Assembly: GCA_963627465.1 (NCBI GenBank)
Contig: CAVGBO010000013.1
Location: 1 to 64,000 of the forward strand
DNA: 64,000 nt
Reading direction: 5' to 3'
From: CAKUFA01 sp963627465
GTDB taxonomy: Bacteria > Bacillota > Clostridia > Christensenellales > Aristaeellaceae
In this document: piece after piece, positions 41,883 to 50,553 of the stretch
Numbering within the stretch: the stretch's first letter is position 1
How the letters are laid out: each line of letters starts with the position of its first letter
The notes under the pieces: model-generated
Database searches by the model: none
Seen by the model: the letters and a program-made list of their open reading frames with translations, nothing else
Told to the model about the DNA's origin: nothing
Translations under genes and position numbers: made by a program

Positions 41883-42224
41883 TGGAGATGAGGGGAGTCG
41901 AACCCCTGTCCGAAAGCTCTTGTGCGGAACCTTCTCCGAGCGCAGTCTATGATTTAACATTCCCTCTGCCGACCGCCCACAGACAGGCTGTCAGCTTCAG
42001 TAGCTTCATGATACGGACACACTGCAAAGCTTAGGTGTGCTCGTTCCCCACGTAAATGACGTCAGTTACCGGGCACGTGGGCAGCCCGGGCCAACGTCAC
42101 GGCATTAAGCCGCGAAAGCGAATTCGTTATTGTCAGTTACTTGTTTTCCCCGTTGTTACGCGGTTCAGGGGCCGCGGCTCGCTTATCCCGCCCTCGACAC
42201 TCCCGTCGAAACCGGATCATCCCC
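41883..42224 (-). ncRNA. ssrA: Transfer-messenger RNA (tmRNA)
   Basis: A one-piece tmRNA on the minus strand. The 5' end GGGGATGATCCGG pairs with the 3' acceptor CATCTCC. The T-arm GGACAGGGGTTCGACTCCCC is standard, and TTTCGACGGG near the 5' end is conserved. The tag reading frame at 42134-42105 most likely reads DNNEFAFAA then TAA, preceded by the Ala carried by tmRNA. The exact resume codon is inferred from the end of the frame and from the upstream TAACT. CCA is not encoded. tmRNA with SmpB rescues stalled ribosomes. Confidence 0.96.
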
Positions 42225-42257
42225 ATAAAGGGGAGTTCGTGCATTCGCTTCATAAAG

Positions 42258-42286
42258 ATTATACAGCAAAAGGAGCGTTTTGTCCA
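42258..42286 (-). promoter_or_regulatory. Promoter of ssrA
   Basis: Minus-strand TGGACA (42286-42281) and TATAAT (42263-42258) have a 17-bp spacer. Transcription would start about 25 nt before the mature 5' end, which RNase P then creates. Confidence 0.85.
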
Positions 42287-42345
42287 CTGGCGTTTTGATT
42301 TCCCGGCATTTGCAATGGTATCTTGCTAGGTGAGCAGTTTTTCAA

Positions 42346-42373
42346 TAAAAAAGCCTGTCGATCACTCGACAGG
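42346..42373 (-). terminator. Terminator of the tRNA-Met pair
   Basis: An 8-bp stem (CCTGTCGA/TCGACAGG, loop GTGA) on the minus strand is followed by CTTTTTT. It sits 7 nt after the tRNA-Met gene. Confidence 0.9.
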
Positions 42374-42379
42374 TTAAAG

Positions 42380-42453
42380 TGGCTCCGATAGGATTCGAAC
42401 CTATGACACTCCGGGTATGAACCGAATGCTCTAGCCAACTGAGCTACGGAGCC
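42380..42453 (-). tRNA. tRNA-Met (CAT), elongator
   Basis: A 74-nt cloverleaf. Acceptor GGCTCCG pairs with CGGAGCC, the D-arm contains AGCTCAGTTGGC, the anticodon loop is TTCATAC and the T-arm is ATAGGTTCGAATCCTAT. The first base pair is G-C and the anticodon stem lacks three consecutive G-C pairs, so it is elongator type. tRNA-Ile with a modified CAT cannot be ruled out from sequence alone. CCA is not encoded. Confidence 0.92.
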
Positions 42454-42459
42454 ACATGG

Positions 42460-42533
<74 letters not shown>

Positions 42534-42562
42534 ACATTCGCCGCTCATTGGCGACAAGAGGT

Positions 42563-42591
42563 ATAATACACGATTTTGTCCGGAATGTCAA
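42563..42591 (-). promoter_or_regulatory. Promoter of the tRNA-fMet/tRNA-Met operon
   Basis: Minus-strand TTGACA (42591-42586) and TATTAT (42568-42563) are 17 bp apart, a near-consensus promoter suited to a stable-RNA operon. Confidence 0.88.
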
Positions 42592-42665
42592 CCCCTTTTT
42601 TGAAAAAGTCTGCGACGCAGTGCGAAGATCATCGCTATTGCCTCTTTTTGACAGTTGAAATCATC

Positions 42666-42694
42666 TTGCCCTCATGGAAAAAGTAAGTTATAAT
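42666..42694 (+). promoter_or_regulatory. Promoter of the hutP-like/cmk operon
   Basis: TTGCCC (42666-42671) and TATAAT (42689-42694) have a 17-bp spacer and are followed by AAGGAGGTGA before the ATG at 42724. Confidence 0.78.
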
Positions 42695-42723
42695 AGGTAT
42701 ATTGCGAGCAAGGAGGTGAGCCC

Positions 42724-43143
42724 ATGACAAACGGAGAAACAGATAGCCGGGAAGTTGCCCGGGGAGCCATTATGATGGCCATGTCCGCCTCAAGGCAGGA
42801 GGAAAATGCCCAGAAGGACACTTTAGCAGCAAGTGATATATTGGCAGCCGCAGCGGACTTCGGCGGCGAGTTCGTTCCTTCCATTATGAAAATGGTGGAG
42901 CGGGCGGTGGTATGTGCTAAACGAGAAGGTTTAATCGGCGATACCCATCATGAGGAAGGCACCGTAGCAGGTGCTGCCCGGGAAGCCCTCAGTCAGGTTG
43001 CCGGCAAGGCACTGGGATTAAGCGTCGGCGGCAAAATCGGTGTTGCCCGCCGTGGGGAGCATGTGGCGGTGGCCGTGTTCTTCGGCATCGGATTAGGTCA
43101 CTTGAATGAAGTATGCGTTGGCATGGGTCATCGCACCATATAA
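42724..43143 (+). CDS. HutP-family protein
   Basis: A 139-residue protein resembling the C-terminal architecture of HutP, the histidine- and Mg-dependent RNA antiterminator of Bacillus. GTVAGAAREALSQVAG, GGKIGVARRGEHVAVAVF and GLGHLNEVCVGMGHRTI align with its core and end. The equivalents of the Bacillus metal-binding histidines are not all evident (His126 and His136 are candidates), so ligand binding may differ. There are no histidine-utilisation genes nearby. It is first in an operon with cmk, plsC and ispH-rpsA, so a role in RNA-level control of that operon is possible but unproven. Confidence 0.78.
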   Translation: MTNGETDSREVARGAIMMAMSASRQEENAQKDTLAASDILAAAADFGGEFVPSIMKMVERAVVCAKREGLIGDTHHEEGTVAGAAREALSQVAGKALGLSVGGKIGVARRGEHVAVAVFFGIGLGHLNEVCVGMGHRTI

Positions 43144-43166
43144 TCGAAATAAGGGGTAATGGAACA

Positions 43167-43835
43167 ATGCCGTTGAATCTGGCAATCGATGGCCCGGTAG
43201 GGGCAGGCAAGTCTTCTGTAGCGGATGCAGTCGCAAGGCGGCTGAACATCCTTCACCTAGATACAGGTGCTATGTACCGTGCCGTAGGGCTGGCCGCTAT
43301 TCGTCAGGGTGTTGACCCCAAGGATGAAGCCGGTGTATGCACCGTGTGCGACCAGATTGCCGTGGACGTTCGATACGGTCATGAAGGGCAGCACACCCTG
43401 CTGAACGGTGAAGATGTGACTGGGCTGATCCGCACGGAAGAAGTGTCCATGGCTGCATCTACCGTAGCTCGGTATGCCCACGTACGGCAGAGCATGGTGA
43501 AGCTTCAGCAAGCGTTGGCATCCCGGCAGGATATGCTGCTGGATGGTCGGGACATCGGCACCCGGGTGCTGCCCAATGCCACCTTGAAGATTTACCTGAC
43601 CGCTTCCCCCGAAGAACGGGCACGCCGCCGCTTTCTGGAGCTGGAAAGCAAGGGAAGCCCGGACACCTATGAACAGGTGCTGGAAGACTTGAAGAAGCGG
43701 GATCAGCAGGATATGAACCGGGCCGTCGATCCTCTCCGTCCGGCAGAGGATGCGGTGGTGCTGGATACCACAGCCATGGATTTTGCTGCGGTGGTGGATG
43801 CCATTGCAGCCCTTGCGGAGGCGAAGCGAGTGTGA
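43167..43835 (+). CDS. cmk: Cytidylate kinase
   Basis: A 222-residue (d)CMP kinase. The P-loop is DGPVGAGKSS near residue 8, with LDTGAMYRAVGLAA, MLLDGRDIGTRVLPNA and RAVDPLRPAEDAVVLDTT as family signatures. It produces CDP/dCDP for nucleic acid and lipid synthesis. The start at MPLNLAID has AAGGGG about 10 bases upstream. It overlaps plsC by 4 bp (GTGA). Confidence 0.95.
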   Translation: MPLNLAIDGPVGAGKSSVADAVARRLNILHLDTGAMYRAVGLAAIRQGVDPKDEAGVCTVCDQIAVDVRYGHEGQHTLLNGEDVTGLIRTEEVSMAASTVARYAHVRQSMVKLQQALASRQDMLLDGRDIGTRVLPNATLKIYLTASPEERARRRFLELESKGSPDTYEQVLEDLKKRDQQDMNRAVDPLRPAEDAVVLDTTAMDFAAVVDAIAALAEAKRV

Positions 43836-44470
43836 GTGAAACGAACGAAAAGAAAGAAAAGCAGCCTAAGCAAAAGAAATCCTTCTTTTATGTGATTGCT
43901 CGCTTCTTGGCGGCCATCGTTTTCCACACCTTAGCACCGGTGTTCTATCATGGGAAGGAAAACATTCCCAGGGAGCTGCCTTACATTATTATTGCCAACC
44001 ATTCTTCCTTCATGGATCCGGTGATTATGGCCTATGCTATTAAAAAGCATGACGTGACGTTCTTGGGGAAGAAGGAACTGATTAAGAATAAGCTGGTATC
44101 CTTCATTCTCAGGAATATGCACATCATCCCTGTGGAACGTCACAGCACGGACATGACCGCCATGCGAGCCTGTGTTTCTGCCCTGCGGAACAAGCAGATA
44201 TTGGGCATTTTCCCGGAAGGAACAAGGCATCATCAGGGTCTGATGGATGAAATCGAGGGTGGCGTGGCCATGATTGCCCTGCGAAGCGGCGCCCCGGTAA
44301 TTCCCATGTACATCACCCCAAAATTCCGCATGTTCCACCGTACGGACTGCTACATTGGTTCACCAATCCCCACGGAGGATCTGCGGCAGCAGGGCGTGAA
44401 CAAGGAAACCTGTCAGGAGCTGCTGGAGCGGATTACTGCCACCTATGCCGCCATGGCCGAGCAGAAATAA
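43832..44470 (+). CDS. plsC: 1-acyl-sn-glycerol-3-phosphate acyltransferase
   Basis: A 212-residue membrane-associated acyltransferase starting with GTG inside the cmk stop. Motif I is NHSSFMDP (HxxxxD), motif III FPEGTRHHQG, with VPLE-like steps replaced by VIPMYI near the end. It converts lysophosphatidic acid to phosphatidic acid in phospholipid synthesis. A charged Lys-rich N-terminus precedes the hydrophobic segment near residue 25. The cmk-plsC-ispH order is typical of Clostridia. Confidence 0.93.
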   Translation: MSETNEKKEKQPKQKKSFFYVIARFLAAIVFHTLAPVFYHGKENIPRELPYIIIANHSSFMDPVIMAYAIKKHDVTFLGKKELIKNKLVSFILRNMHIIPVERHSTDMTAMRACVSALRNKQILGIFPEGTRHHQGLMDEIEGGVAMIALRSGAPVIPMYITPKFRMFHRTDCYIGSPIPTEDLRQQGVNKETCQELLERITATYAAMAEQK

Positions 44471-44551
44471 TTTTTTTCTGCTAAAAAGAAGGAATTTCCC
44501 CTTTTGCGGCGAACGATAAACAACTAGAGCCTTTTGCGAAAGGAGCCGGGT

Positions 44552-46540
44552 ATGCCACTGGAGATTGCGGAACATGCAGGGTTTTGCATGGGCGTGAAGC
44601 GTGCCGTGCAGGCAGCCATGGAGGTTGCTCGGTCAGGTGAAAATGCCTGTACCCTGGGTGAGTTGATCCATAATCCGCAAGTGGTGGCAGAACTGGCAGC
44701 ACTGGGCGTTTCCCCTGTGCAGGATATTGGACAGGCGGCAGGACGCAAGGTGCTGATTCGCAGCCACGGGGTTTCTCCTGATGTGTTGGCGCAGTTGAAA
44801 GAAAACGGCTGCACCGTGCAGGATTTAACCTGTCCCTTCGTGGCGAAGCTGCACAAGATTGTGGCAGAAGGCTCCCGGGACGGCACGCCGGTGATTTTGA
44901 TCGGCGAGCAAGAGCATCCCGAGGTGCGTGGCACCGCAGGCTGGGCACACGGTTCAGTTTATGTGGTGAATACGGTGGAAGAGGCAGAGGCTCTCCCGGT
45001 CATGGATCGGGCACTGGCAGCTGCACAGACCACCTTCCCCCCTGAAAAGTGGGAAGCCATTACCCAGGTACTGAGCCGGAAGGTGGCTTGCCTGGAAAAA
45101 CACTGCACCATTTGCTCCGCAACAGAAACCCGGCAAAGAGAGGCCAAGGAGCTTGCCTCCAGGGCGGATGCCATGATCGTTATCGGCGGTCGGAACAGCG
45201 CCAACACGAAAAAGCTCTATGCGGCATGTAAGGAACGGTGTCCGCGAACCATTTTGGTAGAGCGTGCGTCGGAAATTCCGGCGGGCTTTGCAAATATGAA
45301 TATCGATATCATAGGAATAACCGCCGGTGCTTCCACACCTGACGGTTCACTTAAGGAGGTTGTAACCCGCATGACTGACAATGAATCCATGGACTTTGGC
45401 GCTTTGCTTGCTGCCGAAGAGCAGACCAAGCTGCGCCCTGGTCAGCAGATTACCGGCAAGGTGCTGACCGTGACCGACGACGACGTATGCGTGAGCATTC
45501 CCGGCTACAAGGCCGATGGCCGCATTAAGCGTGCTGACCTGATGCAGTCCGACGTCAAGGTCGATGACGAGATCGAGGCCGAGGTTGTCAAGATCAATGA
45601 CGGTGAGGGCGATGTGGTGCTGAGCCAGCGTAATATCGCGAACCGCAAGGCTTGGGATGCACTGATGGCCAAGTACGACGCCGGTGAACTGGTTGTGGAA
45701 GGCGTTGGCAAGGAAGCCGTAAAGGGCGGCCTGATTGCCGATGTTGGCGGTGTGCGCGCTTTCGTGCCCGCTTCTCAGCTGAGCCAGCGTTATGTGGAAA
45801 AGATCGGCGACTTCGTGGGCAAGGACATGAAGCTGAAGATCATCGAAGTGGACAAGCAGAAGAAGCGCATTGTGGCCAGCCGCAAGGCAGTCATCGCTGA
45901 AGAAGCTGCCGCTAAGAAGAAGGAAGCATGGGACAAGCTGGAAGAAGGCATCGTGATTCACGGTATCGTTCGCCGGCTGACCGATTTCGGCGCATTCGTG
46001 GATGTTGGCGGCGTAGACGGCCTGATCCACATCACCGACCTGAGCTGGGGTCACATCAAGCATCCCAACGAGGTTGTGCAGCCCAACCAGGAAGTGGACG
46101 TGAAGATCCTGTCCCTGGATCGTGACCGTGACCGGATTCAGCTGGGCTACAAGCAGCTCCAGCCCCGTCCTTGGGACAACGCTCAGGAGAAGTATCCTGA
46201 GGGCTCCATTGTGGAGGGCAAGGTTGTCCGCATCACCGACTTCGGCGCTTTCGTTGAGCTGGAGCCCGGCCTGGATGGTCTGGTACACATTTCCCAGTGC
46301 GCCCTGAACCGGGTTGCCAAGGTGGAAGATGCTGTGCAGGTTGGCCAGACCGTACGGGTGAAGGTGCTGAGCGTGGATCCCGAAAAGAAGCGGATCTCCC
46401 TGAGCATCCGTCAGGTGCTGGAAGAGGAAGCCTTCAACTACAGCGATGAAATCCCCGGCGATGCAGAGTTTGAGCTGGTCGCTACCGATGAAACCCCTGT
46501 GGAAGAGCTGCCCCAGGCAGAAGACGCTCCTCAGGCGTAA
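44552..46540 (+). CDS. ispH-rpsA: IspH-ribosomal protein S1 fusion
   Basis: A 662-residue two-part protein. Residues 1-285 are 4-hydroxy-3-methylbut-2-enyl diphosphate reductase of the MEP isoprenoid pathway; Cys12, Cys94 and Cys188 are the 4Fe-4S ligands, with TETRQ after the last. Residues about 295-650 carry four S1 RNA-binding repeats, the third and fourth with the DFGAFV motif. The C-terminal tail is acidic. There is no internal stop or frameshift between the parts. The start is set at MPLEIAEHAGFC because AAAGGAG lies upstream. Such fusions are known in Clostridia. Confidence 0.95.
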   Translation: MPLEIAEHAGFCMGVKRAVQAAMEVARSGENACTLGELIHNPQVVAELAALGVSPVQDIGQAAGRKVLIRSHGVSPDVLAQLKENGCTVQDLTCPFVAKLHKIVAEGSRDGTPVILIGEQEHPEVRGTAGWAHGSVYVVNTVEEAEALPVMDRALAAAQTTFPPEKWEAITQVLSRKVACLEKHCTICSATETRQREAKELASRADAMIVIGGRNSANTKKLYAACKERCPRTILVERASEIPAGFANMNIDIIGITAGASTPDGSLKEVVTRMTDNESMDFGALLAAEEQTKLRPGQQITGKVLTVTDDDVCVSIPGYKADGRIKRADLMQSDVKVDDEIEAEVVKINDGEGDVVLSQRNIANRKAWDALMAKYDAGELVVEGVGKEAVKGGLIADVGGVRAFVPASQLSQRYVEKIGDFVGKDMKLKIIEVDKQKKRIVASRKAVIAEEAAAKKKEAWDKLEEGIVIHGIVRRLTDFGAFVDVGGVDGLIHITDLSWGHIKHPNEVVQPNQEVDVKILSLDRDRDRIQLGYKQLQPRPWDNAQEKYPEGSIVEGKVVRITDFGAFVELEPGLDGLVHISQCALNRVAKVEDAVQVGQTVRVKVLSVDPEKKRISLSIRQVLEEEAFNYSDEIPGDAEFELVATDETPVEELPQAEDAPQA

Positions 46541-46622
46541 GAGAACATGAAAAGAGGAGGCAGGCCTTTGGCTTGTCTCCTTTTTCTGGTTGTATGAAAA
46601 AATTCCCGAGGAGGGCATCTGC

Positions 46623-47918
46623 ATGGATCTGTGGCCTGAAGCATTTTTGACCCGTATGGCCAGACAGCTTGGGGATGAGCTGCCTGCTTTTTTGCACGCC
46701 TTGGAGGAGCCCTGTCAGCGGGGCATCCGGCTGAATCCCCGAAAGCAGGCGCAGCAGCAGCCCCAAGGTCTTGGGGAACCTGTGCCTTGGGCAACAAACG
46801 GATACTATCTTTCCCCGGAGTCCAATGCCGGGGCTGTCCCCCTGCATGAGGCAGGAGCATGGTACTTGCAGGAGCCCAGTGCCATGCTGCCTGCTGCCGT
46901 GCTTGCCCCCCAGCCAGGGGAAAAGGTGCTGGATTTGTGCGGTGCTCCCGGTGGAAAGAGCACCCAGCTTGCCGCTGCCATGGCCGGTCAGGGCTTGCTG
47001 GTGTGCAACGAGCCTGTGCCCAAGCGTGCCCTGATTCTTTCCCGGAACATCGAGCGCATGGGCGTTACCAACGCTTTGGTGGTCAGTGCCATGCCGGACA
47101 AGCTGGCTGCCCGGTGGCCGGAGGGCTTTGACGCAGTGCAAGTAGACGCTCCTTGTTCGGGAGAAGGCATGTTCCGCCGCCACCCGGAAACCCGTGCAGA
47201 ATGGTCGCCGGAAAACGCTGCCGGATGTGCCAAGCGACAGGCGGAAATTCTGGATGCTGCTGCTTTGCTAGTGCGCCCGGGCGGGCGCATGGTATATTCC
47301 ACATGTACCCTGAATCCTGTGGAAAACGAGGATACGGTGGCAGCTTTCCTGCAGCGGCACAGCGACTTCACCCTGACGCCCTTTCATTTGCCCGGAGCAG
47401 ATGCCCCGGAAGGCATGCTGACCTGCTATCCCCACCGAATGCGTGGAGAAGGACACTTTGTGGCACTGCTGCACCGGCAGGGTCAAGGAACTGCCATGTT
47501 ACCCCTGGATGCCAGTCTTCCCACACCAGGTAAGGATCAGCGGCAGGTGTATGGAAGCTTTGCCGGCAAGCATGCGCCTGCACCTACCCATCTGCTGGGC
47601 GACATCTTGGTATCCTTGCCTGATTGCCCGGATGTTCGCGGGCTGAAGGTGCTGCGGTGCGGATTGCATCTGGGCAGTGTGAAGGGAAAACTGTTTCAGC
47701 CGGATCACGCCTGGGCAGTAGCAGATGTTTCGCCGGATTTTCCCCATGTTGTCCTGACGGATGAACAGGCCGTTTTGTACCTCCGTGGGGAAGCCTTGGC
47801 CGTGCCTGATGCCCTCAAGGGTTGGGTATTGGCTGAGTATGACGGACTATGCCTAGGCTGGGGCAAGTGCTCTGACGGACAGATGAAGAACCATTATCCA
47901 AAAGGGTTAAGACGATAA
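46623..47918 (+). CDS. RsmF-type rRNA cytosine-C5 methyltransferase
   Basis: A 431-residue NOL1/NOP2/Sun-family RNA methyltransferase. SAM motif I is LDLCGAPGGKSTQLAAAM near residue 104, the catalytic-cysteine motifs are VDAPCSGEGMFRRHP near 173 and STCTLNPVENEDT near 227. The C-terminal third resembles the RsmF PUA-like rRNA-binding domain. It methylates cytosine in 16S rRNA; the exact position is not deducible. GAGGAGG precedes the ATG by 8 bases. It converges on the polymerase gene with a 29-bp gap and no clear terminator. Confidence 0.9.
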   Translation: MDLWPEAFLTRMARQLGDELPAFLHALEEPCQRGIRLNPRKQAQQQPQGLGEPVPWATNGYYLSPESNAGAVPLHEAGAWYLQEPSAMLPAAVLAPQPGEKVLDLCGAPGGKSTQLAAAMAGQGLLVCNEPVPKRALILSRNIERMGVTNALVVSAMPDKLAARWPEGFDAVQVDAPCSGEGMFRRHPETRAEWSPENAAGCAKRQAEILDAAALLVRPGGRMVYSTCTLNPVENEDTVAAFLQRHSDFTLTPFHLPGADAPEGMLTCYPHRMRGEGHFVALLHRQGQGTAMLPLDASLPTPGKDQRQVYGSFAGKHAPAPTHLLGDILVSLPDCPDVRGLKVLRCGLHLGSVKGKLFQPDHAWAVADVSPDFPHVVLTDEQAVLYLRGEALAVPDALKGWVLAEYDGLCLGWGKCSDGQMKNHYPKGLRR

Positions 47919-47947
47919 TCTCGATTCCTTTGCATGATGGGGCGGCA

Positions 47948-49450
47948 TTATGCCTTGTGTCCACCAATTTGTGCATTACGATCCATGGCAGTAGCGCCCT
48001 CTTGCAGGTTCATCCCGCGAAGGAGGGCGTTTTTGCCGAAACGCTTCTTAATGGACAAAGCCGCTGTTTGCAGCTTTCGTTCCCGTTCCAGTTCTGCTTC
48101 CTCCGCCTGCCTCTTGGCATCCTCAGCGGCATAGTCCGTGAACAGATCCATCTGCTCCATTGACTGCACCGGTGCTTCGCCTCGAGGAAGCACGTGATTC
48201 GCCACCAGTGTCAACCGGCGAATCAGCAGTTTTGAGTCTGCAATGCGGTCGAAAAGTGCTCCGGCAGCATCCATGATTTTTCTGGCGGAAGCGGTGTAGT
48301 CATCCAGATTCATCGAGCCATGAGCGGCCTTGGGTACCTGCCGTCCGTAATGATCCTGCTCCACCGCTCCGTGATAAGCGGCTCGCCTAGCTGGATCCGT
48401 CAGGTTTTCAATGTCATACCCCACCGCAATCACCAGCTGATCCGTCACCAAGTCCTTATCCACCAGATCCAGTGCCATCAGGTCCGCCATTTCCCGCAGG
48501 GCAAGCCGAGCCTTTTCCGCCTCATAGGGGCAATGAAGCACCTGGCCGGAAGTCAAACTGTTGCTTGCTGGACGATAAGCCTTGATCACATCAATGGTGC
48601 AGGGTTCCCAGCCCCAGGCATGGTCAATAAGCAGCCCTGCATTTTTCCCGAACAGCTTGTACAGCAGCTCTTCATGCACATGGGAGCACAGCGCCACATC
48701 CCCCATAGTGAACATGCCGTGAGCCTCCAGCTTCCGGGCATAGCCGTGCCCCACACGCCAGAAATCCGTCAAGGGGCGGTGATCCCACAAGGTCTGACGG
48801 AAGGTCATTTCATCCAGATGGGCAATGCGCACCCCATGCGCATCCGGCGGAATATGCTTGGCTACGATATCCATGGCCACCTTGCACAGAAACAAATTAG
48901 TCCCGATGCCAGCCGTGGCCGTAATGCCGGTTTCCGCCAGCACATCCAGAATGATCTTCATGGCAAAATCATGGGCGGAAAGCCCGCAGGCCGCCAGGTA
49001 GCAGGTCACATCCATGAAGACCTCATCAATGGAGTAAACCACCACATCCTCCGGGGCAACGTATCGCATGTAAATGGCATAAATGCGGGCACTATAGTCC
49101 ATGTACCGTGCCATTTGGGGCGGCGCAATGAGGAAATCCACCCCAAGGGCAGGATTGGCCTGCAAATCAGAGAAAGTGTAGGTGCTGCCGGTCAGTTTTC
49201 TGCCTGGGGCGGCAGACTGCCGCTTGGCATTCACGTCCCGCACCTTCTGCTTTACCTCAAACAGCCGTGGGCGGCCGGGAATCCCCAGACTTTTCAAGGA
49301 CGGGGTGACAGCCAGGCAAATGGTTTTGTCCGTGCGGCTTTCATCGGCTACCACCAGGTTGGTGTTCAGCGGATCAAGTCCCCGTTCTCGGCACTCCACA
49401 GAGGCATAGAAGGACTTCAGGTCAATGGCGATGTAAGTGCGTTCCCCCAT
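47948..49450 (-). CDS. Y-family DNA polymerase (UmuC/DinB-like)
   Basis: A 500-residue translesion polymerase. The catalytic acidic residues are in AIDLKSFYASVECRERG near residue 8 and VYSIDEVFMDVT near 128. A helix-hairpin-helix region (WRVGHGYARKLEAHGMFTMGDVA) and a little-finger domain follow. The C-terminus is longer than DinB and ends with a charged coiled coil, like the UvrX/UmuC-type Firmicute proteins. No UmuD gene is adjacent. GGAAGGAGG precedes the chosen ATG. A candidate LexA box overlaps its promoter region. Confidence 0.9.
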   Translation of the reverse strand: MGERTYIAIDLKSFYASVECRERGLDPLNTNLVVADESRTDKTICLAVTPSLKSLGIPGRPRLFEVKQKVRDVNAKRQSAAPGRKLTGSTYTFSDLQANPALGVDFLIAPPQMARYMDYSARIYAIYMRYVAPEDVVVYSIDEVFMDVTCYLAACGLSAHDFAMKIILDVLAETGITATAGIGTNLFLCKVAMDIVAKHIPPDAHGVRIAHLDEMTFRQTLWDHRPLTDFWRVGHGYARKLEAHGMFTMGDVALCSHVHEELLYKLFGKNAGLLIDHAWGWEPCTIDVIKAYRPASNSLTSGQVLHCPYEAEKARLALREMADLMALDLVDKDLVTDQLVIAVGYDIENLTDPARRAAYHGAVEQDHYGRQVPKAAHGSMNLDDYTASARKIMDAAGALFDRIADSKLLIRRLTLVANHVLPRGEAPVQSMEQMDLFTDYAAEDAKRQAEEAELERERKLQTAALSIKKRFGKNALLRGMNLQEGATAMDRNAQIGGHKA

Positions 49451-49480
49451 CCTCTGCGCCTCCTTCCGGCAAAACATAAC

Positions 49481-49532
49481 GAATAAACGTTCCTGTAATA
49501 TAGAGTATACAGGAGATGCAGAAAAACGTCAA
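49481..49532 (-). promoter_or_regulatory. Polymerase promoter with candidate LexA box
   Basis: Minus-strand TTGACG (49532-49527) and TATACT (49509-49504) have a 17-bp spacer. Downstream, GAACGTTTATTC (49492-49481) matches the Firmicute SOS box GAAC-N4-GTTC with one mismatch and sits at about +5 to +16, where a repressor could block transcription. Confidence 0.6.
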
Positions 49533-49591
49533 GATGGGATTCCCGGTTTTCAATAGCATGGATAATCCCTTGCAATTCCTTGCGTTTCACC

Positions 49592-49620
49592 TTGTCATCC
49601 CTATCAGGACGTGTTATAAT
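49592..49620 (+). promoter_or_regulatory. Promoter of the yitT-like operon
   Basis: TTGTCA (49592-49597) and TATAAT (49615-49620) are 17 bp apart, followed by AGGAGGG before the ATG at 49665. Confidence 0.82.
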
Positions 49621-49664
49621 CGTTGCTGTTCTGAATTTTTTCTTGCAAGCAGGAGGGCCAGTTC

Positions 49665-50531
49665 ATGGCACAGAAAGTAAAGCTTAACCAGACCTTGAAG
49701 GAGTGGCTGCTCATCACCTTCGGCACACTGCTGATGGCGGTGGGCATCTACTTCTTCAAGTTTCCCAATAACTTCTCCACAGGAGGTGTCAGCGGCTTAA
49801 GCGTGGTGCTGGCACATTACTTCCCCTGGATCACCCCCGGCACGTTTGTCACCATCATTAACGTGGCGCTGCTGATCATCGGCTTTGCCATTTTCGGCCG
49901 CAGCTTCGGCGTCCGCACTGCCTATGCGTCACTGCTCATGTCCGGCTTCATTCAGCTGATGGAAGTGGTGCTGCCTTTAAAGGCCCCCATGACCTCCCAA
50001 CCCTTTGCCGAGCTGCTGTTTGCCGTGGGACTGCCTGCGGTAGGCTCCGCTATTCTGTTCAACCTGGATGCTTCCTCCGGCGGTACGGACATTGTGGCCA
50101 TGATCCTGCGGAAATACACCAGCCTAAACATCGGTGCCGCCCTCATGTGCTCCGACTGTGCCATAACCCTAATGGCCTGTGTAGCCTTCGGCATGGAGAC
50201 CGGCTTGTTCTGCGTGCTGGGTCTCATTATCAAGTCCGTCATGGTGGACATGGTGCTTGAAAACATCAATACCCACAAGTGCTTCCACATCATCACCACC
50301 AAGCCTGAAAAGATTGTGGAATATATCACCGTAGCCTTGAAGCGTGGCGCCACCGAGCTCCACGGCGAGGGAGCTTATACTCATGAAGGCCGCACCGTGC
50401 TGCTGACGGTGGTCAACCGGCGGGAAGCCGTGCTGCTCCGCCGGGAAGTGAAGCGTGTGGATCCCGGTGCCTTCCTGCTGATTACCAACACGGGCGAAAT
50501 CATCGGCAAGGGTTTCCGTGGTACCAACTAA
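49665..50531 (+). CDS. YitT-family membrane protein (DUF2179)
   Basis: A 288-residue protein with five or six membrane helices in the first 200 residues, containing FPNNFSTGGVSGLS, LDASSGGTDIVAMIL and the conserved VDMVLENINTHK boundary. A cytoplasmic DUF2179 domain follows at about 205-288 (FHIITTKPEKIVEYI, GEGAYTHEGRTVLLTVV). The family is widespread in Firmicutes; transport roles are suggested but biochemical function is not established. Confidence 0.92.
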   Translation: MAQKVKLNQTLKEWLLITFGTLLMAVGIYFFKFPNNFSTGGVSGLSVVLAHYFPWITPGTFVTIINVALLIIGFAIFGRSFGVRTAYASLLMSGFIQLMEVVLPLKAPMTSQPFAELLFAVGLPAVGSAILFNLDASSGGTDIVAMILRKYTSLNIGAALMCSDCAITLMACVAFGMETGLFCVLGLIIKSVMVDMVLENINTHKCFHIITTKPEKIVEYITVALKRGATELHGEGAYTHEGRTVLLTVVNRREAVLLRREVKRVDPGAFLLITNTGEIIGKGFRGTN

Positions 50532-50553
50532 TTTTTAGGGAGAAAGTACACCC

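Noticed and set aside
42724..43143. Start of a histidine-utilisation (hut) operon
   Set aside because: The downstream genes are cmk, plsC and ispH-rpsA; no hut enzymes are present.
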